43,420 nt of DNA from Collinsella vaginalis (GCF_900176655.1 NZ_LT838842.1:288954-332373); one strand, 5' to 3'. Shown: positions 20,200 through 29,247, counted from the first letter of the stretch. Program-made: numbers and translations. The notes: a model not told the origin generated them from the letters alone.

Positions 20200-20633
20200 A
20201 AGGATGATCCCTGGGTGCATGGTAGCTGGCCGATTTTGGGGCAACCCTCGATACACGGTTTTTAACGCTGAGGCGCACGGTTGGCTCTAGCGCATGGTCT
20301 TGATGAGGGCTCTACAGCATGTCTTCCGGATGCACAGACTTTCGAGGACGGGATGCTGCTTACCCCCTGTATGCACGGTTTTTGCAGCTGAAGTGCGACT
20401 TGCCCCCTGGATGCACGGCTTTCAAGGCGGGCGCGGACCCAGATAGGGTGCAGACGTTTCCCGACGAGCTCTCGACCAGCTATTTCTTTGACGGCTAGGC
20501 ATCTCAACGCAGGATGTCCCCCCGTATGCCCGAGCATCCAGAGGACATCTTGCAATTAACTCCCTATTTTCCATGCATTCAGGGGACATCCTGCGGACTC
20601 AAGCCCCAAACCGTGCATTCAGGGGGCTTCTTG
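20200..20633. repeat. Composite palindromic element, copy B (longest)
   Basis: Forward motifs are at about 20200, 20315, 20350, 20395 and 20509, with a degenerate one near 20243. Reverse motifs at 20533, 20574 and 20614 are spaced about 40 bases apart. The core at about 20395-20515 matches copy A closely through TTTCCCGACGAGCTCTCGAC and GGCATCTCAACGCAGGAT. The gap 19960-20199 shows nothing convincing. Copy B lies between the sugar cassette and the antiporter gene. Confidence 0.82.
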
Positions 20634-21007
20634 CACACACAGGTGATCAGCTTGATCTCACCGGATGAGCCTGCGGTCGCGGGGCTTCCCGCACGCACAT
20701 TGGCCGCACGCACGGCGCCTAGCCCTCGCACATGCCTTGAACAGGCACAACGGCCTGCAACTCAAGGCTCCACGCCCTTGCATCCTCGCGAGCCTTCACC
20801 GCCCGCCTCGAGCCAAACGCTCTGCATAAGCCTCCCGAGCAAAGCGCCACAACGGGCACATTCGGTCTACACGGTCCTTGCGGCCGCAACGCCGCAAAAC
20901 CGGCCAGGGCCGAGCACCTCCCGCAAACACGCTCGGCCCAAGCGGCTACCGCAACCACTCCCAGCCCAAGCGCCTCACAACTCTGGCAGCGTGCCCAGTC
21001 CCATGGC
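20634..21007. other. Intergenic stretch with no recognised feature
   Basis: GC-rich sequence after copy B and before the antiporter stop codon. Frames that cross it have no ribosome site and no family likeness. No clear terminator hairpin with a T run was seen for the antiporter gene. Confidence 0.5.
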
Positions 21008-22492
21008 TCAGACAATCGGCGCGATTCCGGTGAAATGCAGGTACAGCGACACGATCGCAACCACAATGACAACCGCGGCGATCAGCTTATCGTGCAGGAG
21101 CGGCAGCACCGGTTTCCCATGGCTCTGCTCTCCCATCGCATACACCACGATGCCCGGTGCGAACAGAATCGTCGTCACCATCACACCCTGTAGCCCGCAT
21201 GACCACACCAGGAACAGGCTGTACACGAATCCCAACGTCCCGAACACCCGGGCCACGCTGCGCTTCGGCGCGTGCCTCCCGTCCAGATGCTCGTTGCGCC
21301 AGGCGATCACCATGTAATACGCCGCCGAGCACACATAGGGGATCAGGATCGTCGAGACCGCGCACGCGTAGAAGAACTGGTAGGTGCTCTCAGCCACCAC
21401 GGAGAGGATGAGAAACACCTGCATGATCGCTGAGCTCACCAAGATGGTGACGATGGGGGCGCCGTGGCTATTCGTCTTCGCGAACAGCTTGGGGAACGAC
21501 CCGCGCCGCGCCGCCTCATACGGCGTCTCCGACGAGATGATCACGTAGCCGAGCATCGCACCAACGAGCGAGAGCACCACGCCGAGGTTGACCACGGCCG
21601 CGCCGATGGGGCCGATCGCATGCTCCAGGATTCCCGCCATGGACGGGGTGGCGAGCTCGGCCATTTCAGCGCGCGGCATGACCCCGAGCGCGAGCACCGA
21701 GATGAAGAGATAGAGGACGAACACCGCGATGAACCCCAGTGCCGTCGCGCGGCCCACATCCCGCACGTACTTGGCGCGGCCCGAGATGACCACCGCGCCC
21801 TCGATGCCCGTGAAGACCCACACGAGCGCGACCATCGTCGACGTGATCTGCGTGCCGAGGTCGGGTCCGCCCGGCTCACCCCAGAAGTTCTCGAGGAAGA
21901 CGTTGACATCGAATTTCCCAAGCAGGGCGATCGCGAGGATGAACATCCCCAGGGGCACCAGCTTGGCCAGCGTCACAATCGTGTTGATCGCCGTGGCCTC
22001 CTTCACGCCACGCGTGACCAGGTACGTCAGCGCCCAGAGGAAGACCGAGGCGCAGACGATGGAGACGACGTTGTTGCCGGCGCCAAACACCGGGAAGAAG
22101 TACCCAAGGGCGCCGAAAAGCAGGATCGCGAAACCAACGTTGGAGAGGCAGGCGCTGATCCAGTAGCCCCATGCCGAATTGAACCCCACGTAGTCGCCAA
22201 AGCCCGCGGCCGCGTAGGCGTAGATACCGCCCGTGAGGTCGGGGCGGGCCTGCGAGAGCCCGTTGAACACCATCATCAGGGCGAACACGCCCACGAAACA
22301 GATGACCCAGGAGACGAGCACCGCTTCGGCTCCGGCGCCACCGGCGGCCATGTCACCTGAGAGGGAGAAGATGCCGCCGCAGATGCTCGCCGTCACCACC
22401 ATCATGGTGAGCCTGAACAAGTTGAGTCCGTTGGGGTCGATGATATCGTCGCGGGGATCCGCGGTTGAGGTCAGAACGGTTGACTCCGCCAT
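21008..22492 (-). CDS. APC-superfamily basic amino acid antiporter (arginine/ornithine type)
   Basis: 494 residues, ATG after AAGGAGGCGTC. About twelve to thirteen membrane segments. The first helix motif is ASICGGIFSLSGDMAAGG; conserved stretches LTGGIYAYAAAGFGDYVGFNSAWGYW (quoted here only by position, about 87-112), TGIEGAVVISGRAKY (about 229-243) and SSETPYEAARRGSFPKLFA (about 316-334) match the basic amino acid/polyamine antiporter branch. These exchange arginine-like amines for ornithine, citrulline or related products. It lies 71 bases after the dimethylarginine hydrolase gene on the same strand, so import of a methylated arginine in exchange for product is a reasonable inference. Substrate specificity is not read from sequence. 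Confidence 0.88.
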   Translation of the reverse strand: MAESTVLTSTADPRDDIIDPNGLNLFRLTMMVVTASICGGIFSLSGDMAAGGAGAEAVLVSWVICFVGVFALMMVFNGLSQARPDLTGGIYAYAAAGFGDYVGFNSAWGYWISACLSNVGFAILLFGALGYFFPVFGAGNNVVSIVCASVFLWALTYLVTRGVKEATAINTIVTLAKLVPLGMFILAIALLGKFDVNVFLENFWGEPGGPDLGTQITSTMVALVWVFTGIEGAVVISGRAKYVRDVGRATALGFIAVFVLYLFISVLALGVMPRAEMAELATPSMAGILEHAIGPIGAAVVNLGVVLSLVGAMLGYVIISSETPYEAARRGSFPKLFAKTNSHGAPIVTILVSSAIMQVFLILSVVAESTYQFFYACAVSTILIPYVCSAAYYMVIAWRNEHLDGRHAPKRSVARVFGTLGFVYSLFLVWSCGLQGVMVTTILFAPGIVVYAMGEQSHGKPVLPLLHDKLIAAVVIVVAIVSLYLHFTGIAPIV

Positions 22493-22516
22493 GACGCCTC
22501 CTTCTCAAACGACACA

Positions 22517-22550
22517 GCTCCGGCCTCCCCGCGCACGGGACGGCCGGAGC
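22517..22550 (-). other. Intercistronic stem-loop between hydrolase and antiporter genes
   Basis: GCTCCGGCC at 22517-22525 pairs perfectly with GGCCGGAGC at 22542-22550. There is no T run on the minus strand, so mRNA processing or attenuation is more likely than full termination. Confidence 0.5.
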
Positions 22551-22563
22551 GACGGGACAAACG

Positions 22564-23340
22564 CTAGAAACGCAGTGACAGGCAGGAGAGCCCGCCGTCG
22601 ACCTTGCGGTACTCGGAGGTGTCGACGACCAGGGTCTTGTAGCCGAGATCCTGGACCGCTTTGAGCACGGTCGGATAGCCCTCGGCCACGATCACGGTCC
22701 CGTTCACCCAGATGCAGTTGGCGCCGTAGGCCTCATCCTCGGGCACGATGACCTTGTTGTAGTCGGCGAAGTCAGGCTTGTCGATGAACTCGCCGGAGAC
22801 CAGCATGTTGTTGTCCTCGATGTAGTTCACACCGGTCTTGAGGTGCAGAACCTCCTCGAGCGGGACCTCGGAGCCGCTGAGCCCCCACCCTTCGAGGATC
22901 TCGATGAACTGACGGATTCCCTCCTCGTTGGTGCGCGCGGAGCGACCCACGTAGAAATGGTCGCCCACCATCATGACGTCGCCGCCGTCGAGTGTGCCCG
23001 GAGCCTCGATGTGGCGCACGTGCTCGTCGTCGAAGAAGCGGCGAATGACCGGTTCGATCTCATCCTTCTCACCGTTCCTGCTCGCTGCGCCGGGGTTGGT
23101 GATGATCGCGCCGCACCGCGTGATGACGGCCGGGTCCTCGACGAAGCAGCTGTCGGGGTACTCCTCGAGCGCGGGCAGGACCGTGACGTCGACACCGCAC
23201 TGCTCAAGCGCGTGCTCGTAGTCGTAGTGCTCCTCGATGGCGCGCTCGTAAATGGGCTGGCCGAGCTCTGGCGCGCTCGTGATGCCGCTGCTGAGCGACT
23301 TGCCCGGGCGGCGGATGATGACGTGGCTGAATGCGGTCAT
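22564..23340 (-). CDS. ddaH: Dimethylarginine dimethylaminohydrolase (DDAH family)
   Basis: 258 residues from the ATG at 23340, 6 bases after AAAGGAG. It aligns by eye along its length with Pseudomonas DDAH: N-terminal HVIIRRPGKSLSSGITS, YPDSCFVEDP (about 61-70), IEAPGTLDGGDVMMVGDHFY (about 111-130), LHLKTG (165-170) and the end DTSEYRKVDGGLSCLSLRF. The catalytic Cys is 253, His 166 and the acid Asp 118. The acid is Asp as in mammalian DDAH rather than the Glu of the Pseudomonas enzyme. The reaction is N-methylated arginine to citrulline plus methylamine or dimethylamine. It is first in a two-gene unit with an APC antiporter and divergent from a GntR regulator. Arginine or another guanidino substrate cannot be excluded. 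Confidence 0.9.
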   Translation of the reverse strand: MTAFSHVIIRRPGKSLSSGITSAPELGQPIYERAIEEHYDYEHALEQCGVDVTVLPALEEYPDSCFVEDPAVITRCGAIITNPGAASRNGEKDEIEPVIRRFFDDEHVRHIEAPGTLDGGDVMMVGDHFYVGRSARTNEEGIRQFIEILEGWGLSGSEVPLEEVLHLKTGVNYIEDNNMLVSGEFIDKPDFADYNKVIVPEDEAYGANCIWVNGTVIVAEGYPTVLKAVQDLGYKTLVVDTSEYRKVDGGLSCLSLRF

Positions 23341-23412
23341 GGGAAACTCCTTTGCACTGGGGCCGACGGCCCGCTGTCCATTCCGTACGTTCACTATATG
23401 GTTCGCATGCTC

Positions 23413-23433
23413 GATTGTATACTGTATACAATC
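23413..23433. promoter_or_regulatory. GntR operator candidate in the divergent region
   Basis: A perfect 21-bp palindrome: GATTGTATAC, one central T, then the exact complement. Its TTGTATAC...GTATACAA core fits FadR/VanR-type GntR sites. It lies 73 bases before ddaH and 85 bases before the GntR gene, so one site could control both. Confidence 0.75.
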
Positions 23434-23517
23434 TTGAACGGTAGTGTTCTGTCGGTGAACGGAATCCCCTCTTTGCTAAGATTGAATACGTGTTGAAAAG
23501 GAATCTAGGGAGTCTCT

Positions 23518-24162
23518 ATGCCCAGAAGCTCGCTCAAAGATAATGTATACGCCTATATATCAAGCCTGATTGATCGCAACGAGCTCTCTGCAGGGGACCG
23601 CGTGAGCGAGCAGGCTATCTGCAGCGAGATGGACGTGTCCCGCACGCCGGTGCGGGAGGCCCTCATCCAACTTGCGGCGGAAGGCTACCTTGATAACGAG
23701 CCCAACAAGGGGTTTCGCGTTCGTGGGTTCGATCGACAGAATGCCGAGGAGGTCTTTGAGATCATGGGCGCCCTCGACGGGCAGGCCGCCTTCCTCGCCT
23801 GTCCGCGCCTCGATGATGACACCTTGAACCAGATGCGGTTCCTCGTTGGCTCCATGGACCTCGCCCTTGAAAACGGTCTCGTGCGCCGATACGACGATAT
23901 CCAGCGCGATTTCCACAACACCTATGTGGAGAGCTGCGGCAACGAGCGCTTGAAGTCGCTGATCGCGCAGTCCTCACGGTGTTTCATCAAGAAAGAGTAC
24001 GAGACGGTCGACCGCGCAGCCGCCTGCGAGCTGCTGCGTAAGGCGAATGACGAGCACCGTGAAATCCTCAGGCTCTTCGAGCACGGGGACGCGACGGGTG
24101 TTCGCCGCTACATCCGAGACGTGCATTGGAATATCGAGAACGCGCAGTTCACGGTCTGGTGA
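23518..24162 (+). CDS. GntR family regulator (FadR/FCD subfamily)
   Basis: 214 residues, ATG 5 bases after GGGAG. The GntR winged helix-turn-helix (about 5-70) contains LSAGDRVSEQAICSEMDVS and RTPVREALIQLAAEGYL. The all-helical FCD effector domain (about 80-210) has the metal-coordinating pattern D...H (RDFHNTYVESCGN) and a later DEHREILRLFEHGD. It is divergent from ddaH and the antiporter gene across a 21-bp palindrome, so it most likely controls that unit in response to a small carboxylate or amino acid-like ligand. Its own 3' flank runs into copy C of the palindromic element; no terminator was found. Confidence 0.92.
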   Translation: MPRSSLKDNVYAYISSLIDRNELSAGDRVSEQAICSEMDVSRTPVREALIQLAAEGYLDNEPNKGFRVRGFDRQNAEEVFEIMGALDGQAAFLACPRLDDDTLNQMRFLVGSMDLALENGLVRRYDDIQRDFHNTYVESCGNERLKSLIAQSSRCFIKKEYETVDRAAACELLRKANDEHREILRLFEHGDATGVRRYIRDVHWNIENAQFTVW

Positions 24163-24369
24163 GGGCGCGCCGATCCGGTGCGCGCGAGCGGGAGGGCCTT
24201 GGGAACCACAGCTCGTGCGGTCGAGATGTAGGACGACCTCTGGATGTGCGGGCTTCAGCGTCGGAATGCGGCGCGCGTCGTCAGCGCAAAAGCTTGGCCG
24301 CTCTGATTGAACCTGCACTCGATCTCGGAACACATGATCCCAAGGAACGCGAGAGCGATGGAAGAGCTG

Positions 24370-24644
24370 CAGGATGCCCCCTGGGCGTACGAATCTCTAT
24401 GCCGAAATGCGACTTGCCCCCTGGGTGCACGGTTTTCAAGGCGGGCGCGGGCTCAGATGGGGTGCAGGTGTTTCCGACAAGCTCTCAGCCTGCGGCCTCT
24501 TGATCGCTTAGGCATCTCAACGCAGGATGCCCTCTGTATGCCCGAGCATCCAGAGGACAGCTTGAAATTAACTCCCTATTTTCGATGCATTCAGGGGACA
24601 TTCTGCAGGCGCGACCTCCGAGAAAGGCATTCAGAGGACCCTTG
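24370..24644. repeat. Composite palindromic element, copy C
   Basis: Forward motifs at about 24370, 24407 and 24522; reverse motifs at 24545, 24586 and 24627, a regular 41-base spacing. The left core (GGTTTTCAAGGCGGGCGCGG onward) matches copy A exactly for a stretch, and GGCATCTCAACGCAGGAT is identical in all three copies, while the middle has diverged. It separates the GntR gene from the first ABC exporter. No gene is seen in 24163-24753. Confidence 0.8.
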
Positions 24645-24753
24645 TTTGATAGCACGACGGACGCGCCAATCCCGCTCTGGACACACGTCAAGCGGCGCGC
24701 TGCAGGCCGATGCGCAGCACCGCGCACCGACCCGCCTGCGCCCCGCAACCTCC

Positions 24754-26709
24754 CTACTCGAGCTCGAATGCGCCCGTGTATAGCTGGTAGTAGTACCCGC
24801 GCTGGGCAATCAGCTCGTCGTGGGTGCCGCGTTCGATCACGCGGCCGTGGTCGAGCACGATGATCGCATCGGCGTTGCGCACGGTCGAGAGCCGGTGTGC
24901 GATCACAAAGGTCGTCCGCCCCTGCATGAGCGCGTCCATGCCCTTCTGCACGATCGCCTCGGTACGCGTGTCGATACTCGAGGTCGCCTCGTCGAGGATC
25001 ATCGCCGGTGGGTCGGCCACCGCGGCGCGCGCGATGGAGATCAGCTGGCGCTGCCCCTGGCTGATCTGGGTCCCGTTGTCGGTCAGCAGCGTGTTGTAGC
25101 CCTCCGGCAGGCGCTGGATGAACTCGTCCGCGCCCGTGAGTTTCGCCGCGCGGATGCACTCGTCATCGGTGGCGTCGAGCTTGCCGTAGCGGATGTTGTC
25201 CATCACGGTGCCCGTGAACAGGCTCACATCCTGCAGCACGACGCCGAGCGAGCGCCTGAGGTCGCTCTTGCGGATCTTGTTGATGTTGATGCCGTCGTAG
25301 CGGATCTTGCCGTCCTCGATGTCGTAGAACCGGTTGATGAGATTGGTGATCGTCGTCTTGCCCGCACCCGTGGCGCCCACGAACGCGATCTTCTGGCCCG
25401 GCTTCGCGTACACCGATACATCGTGCAGCACCATGTGGTCGGGCACATAGCCGAAGTCGACGTGCTCCATGCGCACATCGCCCCGGAGCGGCACGTAGTC
25501 AACGCTTCCGTCGGCCTGATGCACGTGCTTCCACGCCCAGAGGCCCGTGCGCTCCTCGCTCTCGACGAGCTCTCCATCCTCGACGGCCATGTTCACCAAC
25601 GTCACATAGCCCGAATCCTGCTCGGGCTCCTCATCGAGCAGCTCGAAGATGCGCCCGGCACCGGCGAGGCCCATGACCATCGCGTTGATCTGGTTCGAGA
25701 TCTGGCCGATCTGGCCGGCGAACTGCTTCGTCATATTGAGGAAGGGCACCGCCACCGCGATTGTGAGCGGCAGACCCGAGATGGAGAGGTTCGGCACACC
25801 GAGCGTGAGGAAGATGCCCGCGGCAACCGCCACGATCACGTACAACAGGTTGCCCATGTTCAAGAGAATCGGCATCAGGGTGTTCGCATAGCTGTTCGCG
25901 ATGCGCGCGGCCGTCTCCCATTCGGCGTTGATACGGTCGAAGTCGATCTCGGCCTCGCGCTCATGGTTGAAGACCTTGATGACCTTCTCGCCATCCATGG
26001 CCTCGGCGACATGGCCCTCGAGCGCAGCGACGGCCTTCTGCTGTCGCATGAAGTTGCTCGCCGAGCGGCCGCCGAGCACGCGCGTTGCCCAAGCCATCAC
26101 CACGGCACCGAGGATGACCACGATCGCCATCGGGATGCTGTAGAACAACATGATGCCCACGACGGACGACATGATGAGACCGGTCAGGAGAAGCATCGGC
26201 AAGCTCTGGGAGATCATCTGGCGCATGGCGTCGATGTCGTTGGTGTAGTAGCTCATAATGTCGCCGTGCAGGTGTGTGTCGAAGTAGCGCACCGGCAGCG
26301 TCTGCATGTGGTCGAACATGGCGGTGCGGAACTTCTTCAGCGAGCCCTGGGTGATGATGGCCATGGCCTGCTGCCAGAACGCGTTGGAAGCGAGGCCCAG
26401 CACGTAGAAGATCACGAGCAAGGTGACGTTGCCGAGCACCGCTGCGGCAACCGGATCCCATTCACCCAGCTGCCAGTTGTCCTGCACGATGGTGAGGACG
26501 CGTTCCATGAAGATGTTCGGTACGGCCTGCACGATCGCGTTGAACACGATGGCGACGATCACGGCGGGCAGGAGCACGGGATAGAACCCGAGCAGCATCT
26601 TGAGCACGCGTGCGGCTGTCTTCAAACCGCCTCCGGATCGCCGGCGGGCGGCGGGCGCGCCCTGCGTCGTCTCGGTCGCGCTCGTCTGAGTGGAATCAGT
26701 TGCGGCCAT
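24754..26709 (-). CDS. ABC exporter subunit with canonical Walker B (heterodimer partner 2)
   Basis: 651 residues: a six-helix exporter membrane domain (about 40-350) fused to an ATPase domain (about 410-640) with Walker A GATGAGKTT, signature ISQGQRQ and Walker B AMILDEATSS, then the H-loop VIAHRLSTV. The catalytic Glu is present but the signature departs from LSGGQ. An extra linker of about 45 residues precedes the ATPase domain. Its ATG overlaps the end of the upstream ABC gene by 14 bases, so the two are translationally coupled and form a heterodimer. Probable role is export of a lipid, peptide or drug; the MarR gene upstream favours drug or envelope stress. Confidence 0.92.
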   Translation of the reverse strand: MAATDSTQTSATETTQGAPAARRRSGGGLKTAARVLKMLLGFYPVLLPAVIVAIVFNAIVQAVPNIFMERVLTIVQDNWQLGEWDPVAAAVLGNVTLLVIFYVLGLASNAFWQQAMAIITQGSLKKFRTAMFDHMQTLPVRYFDTHLHGDIMSYYTNDIDAMRQMISQSLPMLLLTGLIMSSVVGIMLFYSIPMAIVVILGAVVMAWATRVLGGRSASNFMRQQKAVAALEGHVAEAMDGEKVIKVFNHEREAEIDFDRINAEWETAARIANSYANTLMPILLNMGNLLYVIVAVAAGIFLTLGVPNLSISGLPLTIAVAVPFLNMTKQFAGQIGQISNQINAMVMGLAGAGRIFELLDEEPEQDSGYVTLVNMAVEDGELVESEERTGLWAWKHVHQADGSVDYVPLRGDVRMEHVDFGYVPDHMVLHDVSVYAKPGQKIAFVGATGAGKTTITNLINRFYDIEDGKIRYDGININKIRKSDLRRSLGVVLQDVSLFTGTVMDNIRYGKLDATDDECIRAAKLTGADEFIQRLPEGYNTLLTDNGTQISQGQRQLISIARAAVADPPAMILDEATSSIDTRTEAIVQKGMDALMQGRTTFVIAHRLSTVRNADAIIVLDHGRVIERGTHDELIAQRGYYYQLYTGAFELE

Positions 26710-28483
26710 CAGCGCTCACCTCCTGGTCATTGAGCCCGTCGGCGTGCTCGTCGTGGCTCTGCTTGTTCTGAGATAGGTACACTTCGCGGTAGATCTCGTT
26801 GTCGCGAAGCAACTCGTCGTGCGTTCCGATACCCGAGATGCGACCGCCGTCCATCACGATGATGCGCTCGGCATCCTCAACGGAGCTGGTGCGCTGGGCG
26901 ATGATGATCTTGGTGGTCTCGGGCAGGAAGTCCTTGAGGCCCATGCGGATAAGCTTGTCGGTCTTGGTGTCGACCGCGCTCGTCGAGTCGTCGAGGATCA
27001 GGATCTTCGGCCGCTTGAGCAGGGCGCGGGCGATGCAGAGGCGCTGCTTCTGGCCGCCGGACACATTGGTGCCGCCCTGCTCAATGTAGTGGTCGTACCC
27101 ATCGGCGAAGCCCTGGATGAACTCGTCGGCCTGGGCCAGGCGCGCCGCCTCGCGAACCTCCTCATCGGTGGCATTGGCATTGCCCCACCGCAGGTTCTCG
27201 GCGATGGTGCCGGAGAAGAGCACGTTCTTCTGGAGCACCATGGCCACGCCGTCGCGCAGGGCCTCGACATCATAGTCACGCACGTCGACGCCACCCACGC
27301 GCACGGTGCCGCGGGACGCATCATACAGGCGCGGAATCAGCTGCACAAGGCTCGACTTCGCCGAACCCGTGGATCCGATGATCCCGATGGTCTCGCCGCT
27401 CTTGATGTGCAGATCGATATCGGACAGGGCCTCGCGCTCGCCGTCCTCGCCGTAGCAGAAGCCGACATCCTCGAAGTCGATGGAGCCGTCGGGCACCTCA
27501 GTGCGGGCGTTCTCCGGACTCTTGATCTCGGAGTCGGTGGTCAGGACCTCAGCAATGCGGTTCGCACCCTCCTCGGCGATCGTCACCAGGGCGAAGACCA
27601 TCGAGAGCATCATCAGGCTCATGAGGATCTGGATGCCGTAGGAGATGAGGCTCGAGAACTGCCCGACGTCGATGAGGGCGCCGCGGGTGTCGATGATCGC
27701 ATAGGAGCCGACGCCGATCACGAAGACCATGACCGCATACCAGCAGAAGTTCATGATGGGGGCGTTCAGCGCCATGACGCGCTCGACTCGGGTGAAGTCG
27801 CGGCGCACCTCCTCGGCCGCCGTTTCGAACTTCTGGATCTCGTAGTCCTCGCGGACGTAGCTCTTGACCACGCGGATGGCGGCCAGGTTCTCACCGGCCG
27901 ACTCGTTCAGGCGGTCGTACCGATGGAAGATGCGCTTGAAGATCGGATGCACGTACCGAATGATGGCGAACAGCGAGATGCCCAGGATCGGGGTGACCGC
28001 GAGGAAGATGAACGACAGCCAGCCGCCCATGATGTAGGCCATAGTGAACGAGAAGATGATCATCAGCGGGGCGCGGATCGCGGTGCGGATGATCATCATG
28101 AAGGCCATCTGCACGTTCTGGACATCCGTGGTGAGACGCGTGACCAGCGATGAGTTGGAGAACCGGTCGATGGTCGCGAAGTCGAAGGTCTGGATCGCGT
28201 GGAACATGTCGATGCGAAGGTTGCGCGAGAAGCCGACAGACGCCTTCGAGCACGCAAGGCCCGCCGCCGCGCCGAAGGCGAGCGAGATCAGGGCCATGAG
28301 CGCGAGCAGGGCGCCGGAGGTGAGGAGCGCGGGCAACGGCGCCCCCGCTTTGACCTGGTCGATCAGCGAGGCGGTGCCGAAGGGGATCAGCACCTCAAAC
28401 AGGACCTCACCGGTCACCAGAAGCGGGGTTGCGATGGTGGCACGCTTGTATTGGCGGATACTTCGAGCAAGGGTTTTAATCAC
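26696..28483 (-). CDS. ABC exporter subunit with degenerate Walker B (heterodimer partner 1)
   Basis: 595 residues from a GTG at 28483, which follows GGGAGGAG by 4 bases; the frame stays open upstream but would run through the MarR gene, so the GTG is preferred. A six-helix membrane domain (about 15-320) is fused to an ATPase domain (about 350-580). Walker A is GSTGSAKSS (Ala where Gly is usual), the signature VSGGQKQ is canonical, and Walker B ILILDDSTSAVD has Asp instead of the catalytic Glu. This asymmetry complements the next gene: its good signature completes the other subunit's active site. It overlaps the MarR gene by 8 bases and the partner by 14 bases. Confidence 0.92.
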   Translation of the reverse strand: MIKTLARSIRQYKRATIATPLLVTGEVLFEVLIPFGTASLIDQVKAGAPLPALLTSGALLALMALISLAFGAAAGLACSKASVGFSRNLRIDMFHAIQTFDFATIDRFSNSSLVTRLTTDVQNVQMAFMMIIRTAIRAPLMIIFSFTMAYIMGGWLSFIFLAVTPILGISLFAIIRYVHPIFKRIFHRYDRLNESAGENLAAIRVVKSYVREDYEIQKFETAAEEVRRDFTRVERVMALNAPIMNFCWYAVMVFVIGVGSYAIIDTRGALIDVGQFSSLISYGIQILMSLMMLSMVFALVTIAEEGANRIAEVLTTDSEIKSPENARTEVPDGSIDFEDVGFCYGEDGEREALSDIDLHIKSGETIGIIGSTGSAKSSLVQLIPRLYDASRGTVRVGGVDVRDYDVEALRDGVAMVLQKNVLFSGTIAENLRWGNANATDEEVREAARLAQADEFIQGFADGYDHYIEQGGTNVSGGQKQRLCIARALLKRPKILILDDSTSAVDTKTDKLIRMGLKDFLPETTKIIIAQRTSSVEDAERIIVMDGGRISGIGTHDELLRDNEIYREVYLSQNKQSHDEHADGLNDQEVSADGRN

Positions 28484-28934
28484 GGCGCTCCTCCCAACTA
28501 ACGCGAATCTTCTGCAGCATCCCGAGGAGCTGTTCCTGCTCTTCCGCGGAAAGAGTGGCGAATGCCTCATGGCGGAAGGCGCTGCGCTCCTCCTGCTCAC
28601 GAGCAGCGAGCTCAGTCCCCTGCGGCGTGAGCTTCACGAACAGCTGGCGTCGGTCCTCCGGACTGCGCGTGCGCTCGATCATCCCCGCCGCCTCCATCTT
28701 CGCAAGGATCTCAGAGAGCGATCCCGGCTTGAGCTCGAACCGCATGCGGAGCTCCTGCTGTGACATCACGCCACCCGATTTGGCGATCGTGCAGAGAAGC
28801 GATGCCTTGCCCGAGCGTCCTCCCCCGTGGAAATGCAGGTAATGGCCGCAGAATCCTAGGAGCTCCAGGATCGCGCGGGCACGCGCCTCCTCAGGGGTGT
28901 CTTCCGGATTAGACGTCTCCTCCTGGTTTCTCAT
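28476..28934 (-). CDS. MarR family transcriptional regulator
   Basis: 152 residues from the ATG at 28934, downstream of GAGGAGGG with a slightly long 11-base spacer. The winged helix-turn-helix (about 45-120) contains MSQQELRMRFELKPGSLSEILAKME and the wing ERTRSPEDRRQLFVKLTPQG, typical of MarR. The N-terminus has a His/Gly-rich stretch HYLHFHGGGRSGK. It heads a three-gene unit with the two ABC subunits and overlaps the first, so it most likely represses its own exporter operon and is released by a transported compound. A small palindrome lies about 55 bases upstream. Confidence 0.93.
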   Translation of the reverse strand: MRNQEETSNPEDTPEEARARAILELLGFCGHYLHFHGGGRSGKASLLCTIAKSGGVMSQQELRMRFELKPGSLSEILAKMEAAGMIERTRSPEDRRQLFVKLTPQGTELAAREQEERSAFRHEAFATLSAEEQEQLLGMLQKIRVSWEERRD

Positions 28935-28987
28935 ACAGATTTTGCCCTCCTCTATAGTGGCGAAGATATAGTAAGGTACCACACAAT

Positions 28988-28998
28988 CTTATGATAAG
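28988..28998 (-). promoter_or_regulatory. MarR operator/promoter candidate
   Basis: A perfect 11-bp palindrome CTTATGATAAG is embedded in an AT-rich stretch. On the minus strand it overlaps TTATCA, 17 bases from TTACTA, a plausible promoter. GGTACC and GGTGCC flank it. Confidence 0.45.
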
Positions 28999-29123
28999 GT
29001 GCCGAACTTTTTATGGAGATGTTGCGAGGCAATTCTGCGGAGATGCGGACGGCAGGGGTCTGTACAGCACGATCTTATATACCCGGATAGCTAGGCCCGT
29101 GCCTGGTAATCACACCGGTTCCG

Positions 29124-29247
29124 AGGGGTGCAATGACACTTAGCCCGCGCGTCAGCTTTGACGCCGGAAACCATAGGACCCCGGCTACCGGGCACCCCTT
29201 GCGGCGACGGACGCCCCAGTCGCCAGCCGACAGGAGGCGCCCGTCGC
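29124..29247. ncRNA. Candidate structured RNA, strand and family unknown
   Basis: In an otherwise gene-free gap (28999-29330), AGGGGTGC (29124-29131) pairs with GCACCCCT (29192-29199) and encloses two hairpins (GCGTC / GACGC at 29149-29164; CCGG / CCGG at 29181-29191). Next to it a long hairpin has GCGACGG (29204-29210) pairing with CCGTCGC (29241-29247), then CGCC / GGCG and GTCG / CGAC inside. A minus-strand frame crosses the region but has no ribosome site. No known riboswitch core was recognised and there is no T-run terminator. Confidence 0.35.

Noticed and set aside
20719..21072. 117-codon minus-strand frame overlapping the antiporter 3' end
   Set aside because: No ribosome site and Cys/Arg-rich random-looking composition; it overlaps the real antiporter frame.
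24820..28153. Two very long plus-strand frames opposite the first ABC pair
   Set aside because: The minus strand encodes complete ABC exporters with all motifs; the plus frames have no ribosome sites and no recognisable domain.
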